Source of the DNA: Brevipalpus yothersi
Lineage: Eukaryota; Arthropoda; Arachnida; Trombidiformes; Tenuipalpidae
Assembly (NCBI GenBank): GCA_003956705.1
Contig: QZCP01000224.1
Span: forward strand, 1-64,000
Reading direction: 5' to 3'
Length of the DNA stretch: 64,000 bases
Position numbers and translations under genes: made by a program. Below are positions 47,128-58,176 of the stretch, one piece after another (position 1 is the first letter of the stretch; each line of letters starts with the position of its first letter). Below the pieces are notes generated by a model, which did no database searches, was not told the origin of the DNA, and saw only the letters and a program-made list of their open reading frames with translations.

Positions 47128-47939
47128 ATGATCCTGAGACTAATTTGGATATTCTATGTGTTGAGTTGTGCAAATTCTGAAGGTAATTACTAGAAATGAT
47201 GTTAAAATGTCCTTAAAGATATCTTATTATTATCTCTATAGAATCACCCAAAGTATCTCTGAATCCTCAGAGATTGGTGCAGAAAGCTGGACAACAGACA
47301 TACTTTTCATGCCTTTTACAGAGAGGAAGTCTTCCAGTACGATTTGAATGGCTTCATAATGAGAAATTCATTGAATCTTCACATAATATTGTGATTGACT
47401 CATCGAAGAAGACATCAAATTTGATTTTTGAAACACTCTCAGTTTCGAATGCTGGAAATTACACTTGCCGAGCATCCAATGACTTTGGATCTGATCTTTC
47501 GACTTCCAGCTTGATTGTAGAAGGTGACTGATAGATGTAGAATCAGGATTTATTTGAAGTGACCTCTCCAATCTTCTAACCAGGACCACCACAATGGCTT
47601 TCTAAGCCTGTTGATATTCGAGTAGGGCCTAAAGAGCGGTTCAGCATTCAGTGTAGTGGAATTGGCTATCCTCCTCCTACAATTTCATGGAAAAAGCAAA
47701 TCGGTTAGTTCTATTAACAAGTTGTCATTAGTGTAGGAACTGAGATCTGATAATAATTATTCTTCCAGGCTCTGAGTGGAAAGATCTATCCCAATCAAGT
47801 GGAATTTTCACCAAGCTTTCTTCAACTGAGATTGCTGGCCATCAGCTCAACAAGGAGAGAGATGAAGGAAAATATGGATGTGAAGTTTCTAATGGCATAA
47901 ATCCAAGTCTGTGGACAGAATTCATGATCAAAATTTCAG
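47128..47939 (+). CDS. variable two-Ig cassette V13 (sDscam-beta-like)
   Basis: Exons are 47128-47182 (MILRLIWIFYVLSCANSEG), 47242-47523, 47584-47703 and 47769-47939. Ig1 is B type (ESPKVSLNPQRLVQKAGQQ, YFSC, FEWLHN, AGNYTCRASNDFGS), with the FEWLHN of V6. Ig2 reads SIQCSGIGYPPPTISWKK and DEGKYGCEVSNGINPSLW. The intron inside Ig2 (TTCTATTAACAAGTTGTCAT onward) is almost identical to that of V15 although their Ig1 domains belong to different types. The intronic element is at 47961-47984. Confidence 0.88.
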
Positions 47940-48203
47940 GTAAGTTATGATTTGCTTTAGGGTAAGATTTTGGTGCTTTTGAGTATTTAAAATGATAATA
48001 AAATGTTCATTACACAATGTATACACAAGCATTGTAAATAAACTTTACCCAAAAAACGATTAGTGTAATGATTGAGAGCAAAATCATCTATTTTTCTGAC
48101 TAATCCCACTCGTGTCTACTTAACATCCCATAATAAGAATTCCTCGGTTAATATTTCATGTTCATAAACTGAGTTTTGAATTAGAACATCTCATTTTGCG
48201 ATA

Positions 48204-48248
48204 GTCACTAGTTCGTCTGCGCGTTCGGGTCAAAATAAATAAAAACAT
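48204..48248 (+). promoter_or_regulatory. V14 upstream promoter element
   Basis: ACTAGTTCGTCTGCGCGTTC, then GGGTCAAAATAAATAAAAAC, about 95-140 bp before the V14 start. A-type form with a duplicated AATA run. Confidence 0.65.
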
Positions 48249-48341
48249 TTGTTGTTGATTGAATCTCTCATTTCTTCGTTCATGAGAAACTGAATCAGAG
48301 GTTCAATGTTCCCGGGCCAATTCGAGTCAATTATTTCCAAC

Positions 48342-49164
48342 ATGATTCTAATAACTATTCTAGTGATACTCGAGATTCACCTTGCTAGTTCCAATGGTAA
48401 GAGTCATTCGCTGATGTTTTCAGAATTAAACTTATGATCATTACTATTCCTAAATATTTTTCTCAGGAAAACCAAAGATCACTCCTCTTCAATCAAGGAT
48501 CAATCTCAAAGTTGGTAGACAAGCTTTTCTTGCTTGTGTTTTGGAAGAAGGAAGTTTACCTGTAGATCTTGTATGGCTGAAAGGTGATAAAGTGATCAGC
48601 TCATCAGGACATGTAAAAATTGAATCCTCCAAAGAACTTTCCACATTGGTCATGAAAGCTATTGAGATCCATGACTCTGGCAATTATACTTGCAGGGCAA
48701 CTAATCAGTTTGGATTTGATTCATCAACATCACAACTAATAGTCGAAGGCAAGAGAGAAACCAATTTTCTCTGAGAATCATTAATCAAATGAATCTAATG
48801 AATTCAAATCTTTCCAGGATCACCCATTTGGCTCAAAAAGCCTATCGATGTAAGAGTAGGACCAAAAGAGCGCTTCAATATCGAATGTAGTGCAATTGGT
48901 TATCCTAATCCTACTATACACTGGAAGAAACTAATTGGTAAGATTTTCGAGAATATTTCTAGCAATCGGTTCTAATATTAATATTCCTGACAGACTCTGA
49001 GTGGAGAGATCTATTCGAAACTAGCGACATTTTCACAAAAATCTCACAAACTGAGATCACTGGTAATCAGCCAATCAAAGAGAGAGATGAAGGAAAGTAT
49101 GGATGTGAGGCATCGAATGGAATCAATCCAAATCTATGGACTGAGTTCATCATCAAAGTTTCAG
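48342..49164 (+). CDS. variable two-Ig cassette V14 (sDscam-beta-like), GC donor
   Basis: Exons are 48342-48396 (MILITILVILEIHLASSNG), 48467-48748, 48818-48937 and 48994-49164. Ig1 is A type (GKPKITPLQSRINLKVGRQ, FLAC, LVWLKGDK, SGNYTCRATNQFGF). Its donor reads GAAG then GCAAGA, a GC-AG intron, unlike every sister cassette. Ig2 is nearly identical to V8 across both exons and the intron between, ending DEGKYGCEASNGINPNLW. The terminal donor is GTGAGT. The intronic element is at 49188-49211. Confidence 0.87.
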
Positions 49165-49418
49165 GTGAGTCATAATTTATGGTCTATGGTAAGGCTTTGG
49201 TGCTTTTGAGTTTCTAAATTCAACAAAAACTATTAAAAACATATTGTATCACAAACTGTTAATCTTTCCAACAAATTACCCATTTTGATTGAGCATTTGC
49301 ATTCTCAAAAAATTAAATGCTTCGCTGCTTCCATTGCAAATCCCAATTCATTTCACTCTGCTAAAATGTTCATCAAGTCAATTAAGAGTTGATAAATCGA
49401 ATGCAAATGTAGCAAACT

Positions 49419-49457
49419 CTAGTCCGTCTGCGCGCTGAGGTCAAAGTTCAAAGCATG
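49419..49457 (+). promoter_or_regulatory. V15 upstream promoter element
   Basis: CTAGTCCGTCTGCGCGCTGA, then GGTCAAAGTTCAAAGC, about 100-135 bp before the V15 start. A-type form, closest to V9. Confidence 0.6.
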
Positions 49458-49553
49458 TTTTTGTTATTGTTCTACAGAGAAAATCATTATTAGTTCTCTG
49501 AATTTTCGTTCAATCATCACAAAATTGCTGCTCAAACTACTCTCAGTTCCAAG

Positions 49554-50389
49554 ATGGAAAGAATTTTAGTAGTAATTATTCTAGCTCTTTTGGACGTCTG
49601 TCTCGCCAGCTTGAATGGTAAGAATTGTTCAGTTGATTTTCGATATTCGAACTAAAATTGTGCTGTGTAAAAATTGTCTTTCCAGAGCACCCAAAAATTA
49701 CTCCACTTCAACAGAGAATACATCTTAAAGTAGGAAAAAAGGCATCTTTGGCATGCATTCTGGAGGAAGGAAGTTTACCTGTAGAATTTATGTGGTCAAA
49801 AGGAGATATTACGCTCAGCTCATCAGGAAACGCCAAAATTGAATCGTATAAAGATATTTCAAAATTGATTTTACAATCAGTAGAGATTCAAGATTCTGGC
49901 AATTACACTTGTAGAGTGACTAATCAATTTGGATTTGATTCATCAACATCACTGCTAATTGTTGAAGGTATGAGTGTGAAGAGGGTTCATTTAACACTAT
50001 GATTAAGGGAATTATTCCATCAAATATCTTTAGGACCACCGATATGGCTGAAAAAACCAAGTGATATACGCATAGGAGCCAAAGAGCATTTGAATATCGA
50101 ATGTAGTGGAATTGCCTATCCTCCTCCAACAATTTCATGGAAGAAGCAAATCGGTTAGTTCTATTAACAAGTTGTCATTGGTGAAGGAACTGAGATCTGA
50201 TAATAATTATTCTTCCAGGCTCGGAATGGAAAGATCTATTCGAAACAAGCAATGTTTTCACCAAAGTTTCTCCAGCTGAGATTGATGGTCATCAACTCAA
50301 CAAGGAAAGAGATGAAGGAAAATATGGATGTGAAGTTTCTAATGGCATAAATCCGAGTCTATGGACAGAATTCATGATCAAAATTTCAG
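49554..50389 (+). CDS. variable two-Ig cassette V15 (sDscam-beta-like), last intact cassette
   Basis: Exons are 49554-49617 (signal peptide ending CLASLNG), 49686-49967, 50034-50153 and 50219-50389. Ig1 is A type (EHPKITPLQQRIHLKVGKK, SLAC, FMWSKGD, SGNYTCRVTNQFGF); Ser replaces Leu after the core Trp. Ig2a carries RIGAKEHLNIEC, another variant of the VGPKERF block. Ig2b reads DEGKYGCEVSNGINPSLW. The Ig2 intron is shared with V13. The intronic element is at 50409-50435. No further intact cassette or constant exon follows in the window. Confidence 0.88.
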
Positions 50390-50754
50390 GTAAGAATTAT
50401 ATTTTGATGGTAAGAAAATCGGTGCTTTCGAGTTCAATCAAATACACTGGATTCTGTCACAAAATTGTAGAATCAATCAGTCAAATAAAATATGAATATG
50501 ATAAAATATTCCAGCCATCATAATTATCAATAGTATATTTTCGAGTGAAAAAACACTCCAGCCTGTAGAGCCTGGTTATTATTTCTTGATTTATCTCATC
50601 AAGTTCGATTTCTACAAGTGTGGACAGAGACCTCAATGACCTGTAATTTCTTCATCAATCTATGCTGATAATTACTCTGGCAATTTGTCAGAGGTGACAC
50701 ACTCGAGTAAGATTTACCCCGGGACAAGCTATCAAGACCAATCTCTTTTCTTAA

Positions 50755-50890
50755 GCGACGGTCACCATAGTAGGAACAATACACCTGAGGGGGGGAAAGC
50801 AAATTTTTTCCCTGAAATTTTTTTGGGGGTCGAGGGGAGTAAGAAAGGACAAACTTTCCCCTTTCTCTTTGACCCCTATCGGCCTGTTTT
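50755..50890. repeat. spacer repeat R4 (inverted C-rich core)
   Basis: GGTCACCATAGTAGGAACAA, then TACACCTGAGGGGGGG and TTTTTTTGGGGGTCGAGG. It is the reverse complement of the R1/R2 core, follows V15 and is collinear with R3. Confidence 0.75.
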
Positions 50891-51244
50891 TAGAAAACCA
50901 ATGAACATAAGTGTTTTGGTATTTTTATCAGGACATTCCTTCACAAAAAGTTGAGAGTCTTTTTCAACTGGTCCCACTTGTCCCCGGCTAGTCAAATATG
51001 AACTGGGATTTTTATTGCCACATTTTAGCGGTTTGAATACAATCATACATTTAATCAGATTTATGTTCCCAGTATCAGGGTAAAATATACTGTATTTATG
51101 AATCATCGATATGATTACGAAAAGGTTTGATTTAAGAATGGCAAAAAAGATATTCAAAGAGCTTCCAGTTCTTGAGTGCTGATAAATTTTACCTCGTAAA
51201 TTTAATCATTAGGATTCAAGCCTGTAGGCAGGACTCGCAAGATC

Positions 51245-51502
51245 TGATGTCATCTATGTCAGCTCAGTTTGAGTATAAATTTTGATAGAGAAAACATTGG
51301 AATTCTTCTTCTGGGGTCTCAAATAGTGAACTTGAAAGAAATAATTCATACAAACAGTTTTCTATTCACATTTTTTCTCATCAGATCCATCAGCTCCTAT
51401 GCAAACCATTGTCCTGAAGAGACACTCTATTCTGGCGACCAGCAATACATGTATTCAGATAAATCTCAACAGCCCAAAATTTCAATAAGATCTAGTACTT
51501 AG
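51245..51502 (+). pseudogene. possible relic of a sixteenth cassette
   Basis: A promoter-like stretch (TCTATGTCAGCTCAG, then GAGTATAAAT) is followed by an open frame without ATG that reads like a signal peptide (SFLFTFFLIRSISSYA). It ends QQPKISIRSS, resembling the start of a B-type Ig1 (ESPKISLKPQ), and stops at TAG. Exon borders are lost. The match is short, so this may be chance. Confidence 0.3.
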
Positions 51503-51522
51503 CTCGAGAATTAGCGAGAATA

Positions 51523-51524
<2 letters not shown>

Positions 51525-51589
<65 letters not shown>
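51525..51589. repeat. (AG)n microsatellite
   Basis: A pure AG tract of about 63 nt directly after the possible relic cassette; it marks the right edge of the microsatellite-poor part of the window. Confidence 0.95.
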
Positions 51590-51592
<3 letters not shown>

Positions 51593-52993
51593 ATCCACTC
51601 TAAGAACATTGATATAGCGAGAAATGAGCTGCTGTTCGGCAGTTGCAATGGATAAACCATTAGAGCCGATTACAGCATCCTCATCCACCGCATCACTGTA
51701 GATAATACCAGCTTCGAAAAGAGTTCCTTAAGTCTAATTCCACTATCGGAGTGTAGAGAAGCTGTGAAAACCAGAAGAAAGACAGAGAGAAGAATATCTC
51801 CTAGGATGGCATGAATATATTGTCATAGCAGTCAAGTGAGGACGAACCGGAGTACTTTCTCTTGCTTCGAGGTTTAAAGGCGAACAAGTCACTGGATGGA
51901 GAGAGAAAGTATGAGAGGAAGAGAGAGAAAGAGAAATTGAAAGGGAATAAAAGGAGGGCATATAACTAGAGTGTCAATGACTGTATCACTTTTGTGTGAA
52001 TGAATGAACACAGGGTCTAAAAGGGCAACCGAGAAGAGCGACCTCGCTAAAAGGGAGCAAATAGAGTTCTAATGAGGGATAAAAAGAAAGGTATATTAGC
52101 GTAAAAGGGAGAGATAGAGAATGCTAGAATATTTTGCGGGGAAACCCATAACCATTGTGAGAGATCATCATGGTCCATTGGCTGACAGACCGAGTGGTCT
52201 AAATGCGTAATAGCTCAAATGCTGTATATATATTCGATTCCATTGACAGAATGGTTTCTCCAAGCGTATTAGTGTCGAATAGGGAGACAGTCCGTGCGGG
52301 TGAATAACTCATCCAGGCGAACATCAATTCCAGATTCATAGTCAGTGGTGAATATGCACAGATATATATGTGTATATATGGCCAATGTCTACCATCATCG
52401 AGGGCTCCGATGAATGGAAAATGTTGACAGGGGAAGTAGCCTTTTGGATGATTCTTGTATCGGCCTCGAGGGCTCATGGAATACATTTATTTATATACAT
52501 GTATTTCTGTGTGCGTGTATGTGTGTGTGTGTATGTTTTGTATGGTAAGAGAAGGGAAAAGTGAAATATTCGTCCGAAAGAAAATGTGTTCATCAAGACA
52601 AGTGAGCAACAAGACCATATCAATCAACACTATGATTAATGCAAAAAAGTAACCTTTCAGGGATGGATTCTTTCTACTTTTTCTTCTCTCTCCCCGCTAG
52701 TCTCCGATGGATCACTTGCTAAATTTTCTACAATACTCTTTACACGGTCCCAAGAATCAATTTGAATAGAATGCTGGGGCGTAGGATGTGAGAGATGGAA
52801 AAGTGAAACTGGTGGCTTTAGTGACTCTTTAATGTATTCCGAATGAAAAGTGCTCCTATCGATCTGAGGTCACTCTAGAGGCTTTCGTAAAGCTTTCGGC
52901 TCAAGTGGCACCAGTGGCTTTTTGTCCCCAGAATGTCATCCGTCAACAGAATCAGATCCCAGAGCGGCCTGTGTTTAGGGAACACTTTTGCTC

Positions 52994-53013
52994 ATCTCTC
53001 TCTCTCTCTCTCT
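52994..53013. repeat. short (TC)n tract
   Basis: About ten TC units. Confidence 0.8.
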
Positions 53014-54665
53014 TCTTTCCTCTTCTCATGAGTATTCTTTGTTGTAGCAGTTATACTTTATAGAAACAATTTTTGCTTCCGCAAGGTTCGGTGGGCCATA
53101 GACAAGTTGAAATTCACTTTTTTTGTTCTTTTTCACAGAAAAGGCGCTTTAAAGGAGAGAAAAAAGAGTTTTCTCACATTTATAGTCATTAACTCTGATA
53201 AGACTATCAAAGGTGCATCATAAACTGATAATTGGGAAGCTTTTAGAGCGCTATTCTTTCACTAGATCTATGGTATAAGTTAGAATAACTGACCAAATCA
53301 AATTTTATGCCCGAAATCAGATCACCCGGCATTTTTTTACCAAACTGTTTTCAATCAAATTAAACAATTTCCGTGGTAGTCCAATTTTTCTTCTGGGTTT
53401 CTTCTCATTTGTCCTATGGATTTGTTTGTTCAATGAGTGAGAAAATTTATTAATTAAGATATCAACTTATGTTGAAGAGCTTGCTTCCTATGCGGTCAGT
53501 AGTCTTGGGCTCTACATGCCAACATACACAAACACAAGAACGATTTCATCAAGATCCATGAAGAGCGATCATCAATGAGATAATCTTGTTCACTGTTCGA
53601 GTGAGGAAATCTAATTTTTTTCTGAGAAATTCTTTCACTTATCAAGTTAGAGAAATCGTCAAAAAGAACAAATTCCATAGACGACAAATATTCCGATTTC
53701 ATTCAAGCTCTCGTACAAATTTTGGCTTTTTCTGAACTCAGTACTCCCGTCTGAATGAAGTTGAAATAGGCAGTGATAAACCGATGAAAAAAGTTCATCT
53801 GATCATACTTATGGCTTGTTTTTAGCGCCAGGTACAGAGTGAGGAACGAAACCTTGACTAGTGTCAATCCGGATCAAGTTGAGATATATCGGCTTTAGTA
53901 CGATCAAAAAACTTGATAATACCAGATCAAATAGGATCAAGGCATATAAATAATCTTCTAGGGGATATTTTGTCCTGTTCAAGCTTAACTGAGGGCTTTT
54001 TTACTATGGCTAAGTAGTACAGGAATTATTGAAACTTTTTCACTCATCACTCATCACCCATCACATGTGCATGTACATGTATGTCGAAAAGCTATAAACT
54101 TTAGGCCTCTTAGGTGAGAATTTGTTATCGAATGAAGTTATTATTAACTCACAAATTCAGTGAGAATCGGATGTTTATCGTAACTGGGATGTTTTGAAAA
54201 CTGATAAAAACAATAAAATACAATGTTCTAGGAGATAATTCATCAGGCGCGCGTATCACAAAATTAATTAAGAGTAATATTTTCTTGTAAAGACGATATC
54301 CTTAATGTCTTAGTGGCGATTTTTCTCATAAAAACGACATTGAACAAAAATATCTGATTGAATGATCCATGTCAATTGTTTTTCTAGTGAGATTCTATTG
54401 CTTTACTTGAAAAATCATTAAAAAATTTCAAAAATTTGTAAACCATTCAGCTCATTCAAAATTGACTCTTAGCCCAAGAAGAAATCAAGTGAGGTGTATG
54501 GTAAAAAGTAGGGACGAATGCAAATGAAAGAATAAAAGCAGAAAAAACGGTGACAATAATCATACATGATGATGATTCCCTCGAGAGACTGAGGAGCAAA
54601 ATGATGGCTAACCATCAAGCAGTTGAGGCTTTTAGTCCCGAAATTTTCACTTTCCTGGCCCCATC

Positions 54666-54666
<1 letters not shown>

Positions 54667-54698
<32 letters not shown>
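54667..54698. repeat. (TC)n microsatellite
   Basis: About 15 TC units; it generates spurious Ser/Leu and Arg/Glu frames. Confidence 0.9.
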
Positions 54699-57658
54699 GG
54701 AGCTATCTTCATTCAGTGGATTCCAAGTTTTGCCCTCCTTTCCAATGGAAGCCCCTCTTATTCTGGGTGTGTCCATATCATCATGTTCATATAGCAACTT
54801 GGCTCAACAGTCATCCAATGAACAGCAACCATGAGAAGATGCTAGTGCGAGCAATCCGTGTACACACAACGCATGTATTCTGAAGCCGGTAGAATGTTTT
54901 CCCTAGAAGAATCCACTTGCTTTTGAGCTCTATTCTTTTTCTCCTCTCATCTCTAGCTATAAAACACTCAAAAGGAGGAAAGCTAAAAGCCCACCCTTGC
55001 CCCTCTCTTTCTCTCTCTTTGGTCCACTTTCTTTGGAAAACAGAGAGAGAAAGAGAGAGAGAAAATGTTTCCATGGAATTGCAGCTCGAAGATGGCTCCA
55101 TCGTAAAAATATTTGGCCCAAAAATATTTGGCAGAAAAGAGAGAGAGAGAAAGATAATGCTAAGGTGAGAAAGAAAAAAACTCACCATTATTCGGTGAAA
55201 TTTCACATTCTTATAAGTTAATATAATCCACCTACACACCACTATTCGCATCATGGAAAGAATAAGATGTATTCTCAAGGTGAAAAAACTTTCCTAACCG
55301 GGTGATTTTCACTATCATTTGTGATGACTTCTCTCACTTTTACTGCTAATTGAGTAGAAATATCCTTCCGCTCAAACAACAACAATATCTCCAGATTTAT
55401 GGCCTCGAAATGCGAATCGAGATCAATGATGAGCCCACTAGAAGATCTCTTTAATCTCGTCAAATCCTCATCTCCCATACTAAATCCTCCAGCGTGGCTC
55501 TGTAAGGTGTGAAAAACATCATCTCACGGCCTCGATAATTCATCGAATTAGGATTGGATGGTTCAGTACTAATTTTTGTGAACAATGTGATTCTCTATGA
55601 AAGACATCTTAATTGTGGAATATTCTTAAAAAAATTCCTATTTCTCTTCAACTTAGTGCGAAATATGTTCCAAACACAATCGATCAAAAACAAGTGAAAG
55701 TGATATTGATTCATAATCAACGATATTATGGACGAACCTTTGTATCCATCGATACCAAACAATAAAGTTATCCGAGGTAAGCAAACTTGGACATGAGATT
55801 GCTTGAAGAGAATATCACCTTTTTTCAGATGTTGTATTTGAAATCAGTCTTTTTTGGGTGAGAAAGAGCGATACACTCAACCGGTCATTTGATCTCTGTT
55901 GTGGGCTTCTTGATTATCACTACTCTGTGTCATGCTCTCATGATCATTGGTAACGGTATCTCATGTGTGTCAATCAGTTGACTGTGTTCCTTGAACAAAA
56001 TTTCTTTATATATTTCCCAATTTTTCATCACACCTTTGACTCATCAAATGAAACATGATTTTCAGCTTCATTTGCGAATTTTTTCGAAAAATTTGATAGC
56101 TTGTTCTTCAGAATCGATTCGTAGACAATAAATATTGTGCTCATTTTGATGAATACAATGAACATCTCATTACATTGTAGACTGGTTGAATTTTATCCTA
56201 CTGAAGCGATTCAATCATCATTAGCATCAAAATGATAATCTAGCGATTCCATGATTTTTCTGATTTTCTCTCTCGCTCTTTTTTCCCAGACATGAGATGA
56301 AACGTCTTAAATATCTATCAAAGCATTTAGACTGTCTAATCGATCGTTAAGATTGAGAATCTCTGCAATCAATATGAATCATAAAACTGTCATGTAAAGT
56401 GAGCTCCACATGACAAACTCATCCTTCCCTCTTTCCACATGCCGTTCTGATGTGGTGCAATAAATTTGTTTATGTATGTGTGGTGGGTACAGTAAATGCA
56501 CTCAAACAGTTAGCCTCAACTTCCTTCCGTAATCAATATACACTTCCCCCATCAAGACACTATACTTGCCCTGGACAGAGGCCCAGAGCGCGCGAAAAAA
56601 AAAAATGTTTCCGAAAAATGAGAATTCAGAATGAGTAGGACAAACCTCATATCCGATATACACGCTTATTCCCGTGCATGTATTTATGTATATTTAGATC
56701 ATCAGAGAATAATATACACATGTTTACCCTGCACTCCATCATCATGTATCGGTTTCAATCGATATATACACCCAAAAGAGAGGAAGGGAGAATCTTTACA
56801 AATCTCCTAATTTTTCGTGTCCCATAATGCTTGATACTTTTTCCAATCAGTGCCCTGTTACCTTTTCCAAGATTTTTATCACACCACGTTTTCCGGATTC
56901 TCTAAAGCTTTTTCCATCCATATATCACATTTTCAATGATCTGTCCACATTATTTGTCAAGATTTCACTGTTAGCAGGTGATTATCAAAACTACATGACA
57001 AATCGATCGATCAGCTAGCATCATGTTTACTGTGTTGAGATGGACATTTTCTCATCTTTTTTAATGTCCTCAAAAGTGTACATATTCATGTTTTTTCGAC
57101 AACTTGATGGCTCCAGATTTATCGAAGAAATGATATTTCGATCTGGTAAACATTCCACTTCATTTGAACTGAGATCAATTGATCGATTTTGTTCTACTGA
57201 TTTGACACCCATCTGGCTCAAAAAATGTCTCGGGTCACTTTCTTCTGACTCTCTAGAATCTCTCTACTCAACATGAATACCCTGCTAAAGATTCCAAAAA
57301 CAAAATGATCTGCTGAGGCCAACTCTCGAGCCATTGACCATGAGACACGATCTGTACTATTCAGACCATTGATCAATGTCCTCAACTTGAACATCTCACC
57401 CCACCAATACATGGCCATCAGACGTTAGCTTGTCATCGAGGCCCAAAAAAGATTGTCAGAACAAGAGATGCAAAGTGAAAGTGAAAGTGAAAGTAGAAAA
57501 GAGAAACGAGTGGAAAGCGAACATCTATTCTGAATATCAGAGGAACACCCGAAATGGGCCATCAGCATGATGGTAGAGGAGCATGAATATTTGATAATGT
57601 GGTCAAAGTCATGTTATCGTGCAAATGAGTGAACACAGTTTAGAGCCAAAAGGAAGAT

Positions 57659-57659
<1 letters not shown>

Positions 57660-57704
<45 letters not shown>
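57660..57704. repeat. (TC)n microsatellite
   Basis: About 22 TC units. A short GTGAAA tandem (about 57477-57494) lies 170 bp upstream. Confidence 0.9.
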
Positions 57705-57706
<2 letters not shown>

Positions 57707-58150
57707 CGAAAACGCTTGAAAGCTTTCCATCTTCCTGTTCGCCTCTGGCTATACATGCCAGTTGATCCAGTTGTCAGTGGAAAGTTGTAACATTTACAGC
57801 ATGAACGGATATGGTCTCTTTCTCTTTTCATCTATTGTGTGTATGTGTGTTTAAGCTGTCCCGAACAATGTCAAGAGGAATTGTTTAGGCTACTTTGAAA
57901 TGAGAATTCATCTCAGTTTGCACTGATCTTTTGCCTGGTCGACAGTGATGATGGACATGAGATGTATCAAACAAGACAAGCAAAAATATTTTGGCCCATA
58001 CTTTGAGGCTTTCAGTTACATGGAGGCATCAAACATTCGCCACTTAACCGAATGTCTGACAATAATTTTAACTCAATAACGGGCAAAACATAATCAAATT
58101 AAACCATTTTTATATCCATAAAGTATGAGTTCTCTCTCTCCAGCCTCACC

Positions 58151-58176
58151 CAGAGAGAGAGAGAGAGAGAGAGAGA
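58151..58176. repeat. (GA)n microsatellite
   Basis: About 13 GA units, preceded by a CTCTCTCTC run at 58132-58140, so a short GA/TC inverted pair. Confidence 0.85.

Noticed and set aside
28418..50389. reading the array as one giant multi-Ig (titin-like or hemicentin-like) gene
   Set aside because: Every unit restarts with its own ATG and signal peptide, and most have their own upstream GCGC element, so units are alternative starts rather than consecutive domains.
28418..50389. reading the repeated units as a CRISPR-like or satellite array
   Set aside because: The units are spliced protein-coding exons of about 0.8 kb with diverged sequence, in an animal genome.
51384..51490. candidate first constant exon (phase-1 frame beginning DPSAPMQT)
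   Set aside because: The frame stops after about 35 residues and shows no Ig or FNIII features.
52165..52250. tRNA-Leu/Ser-like fragment (GACCGAGTGGTCTAAATGCG, later TTCGATTCC)
   Set aside because: The D-arm-like and B-box-like words are present, but the acceptor and T stems do not pair and the anticodon loop is one base short; at best a decayed tRNA-like remnant.
54550..55280. several open frames on both strands rich in Ser/Leu or Arg/Glu
   Set aside because: Produced by TC/GA dinucleotide tracts read as codons; no domain and no splice structure.
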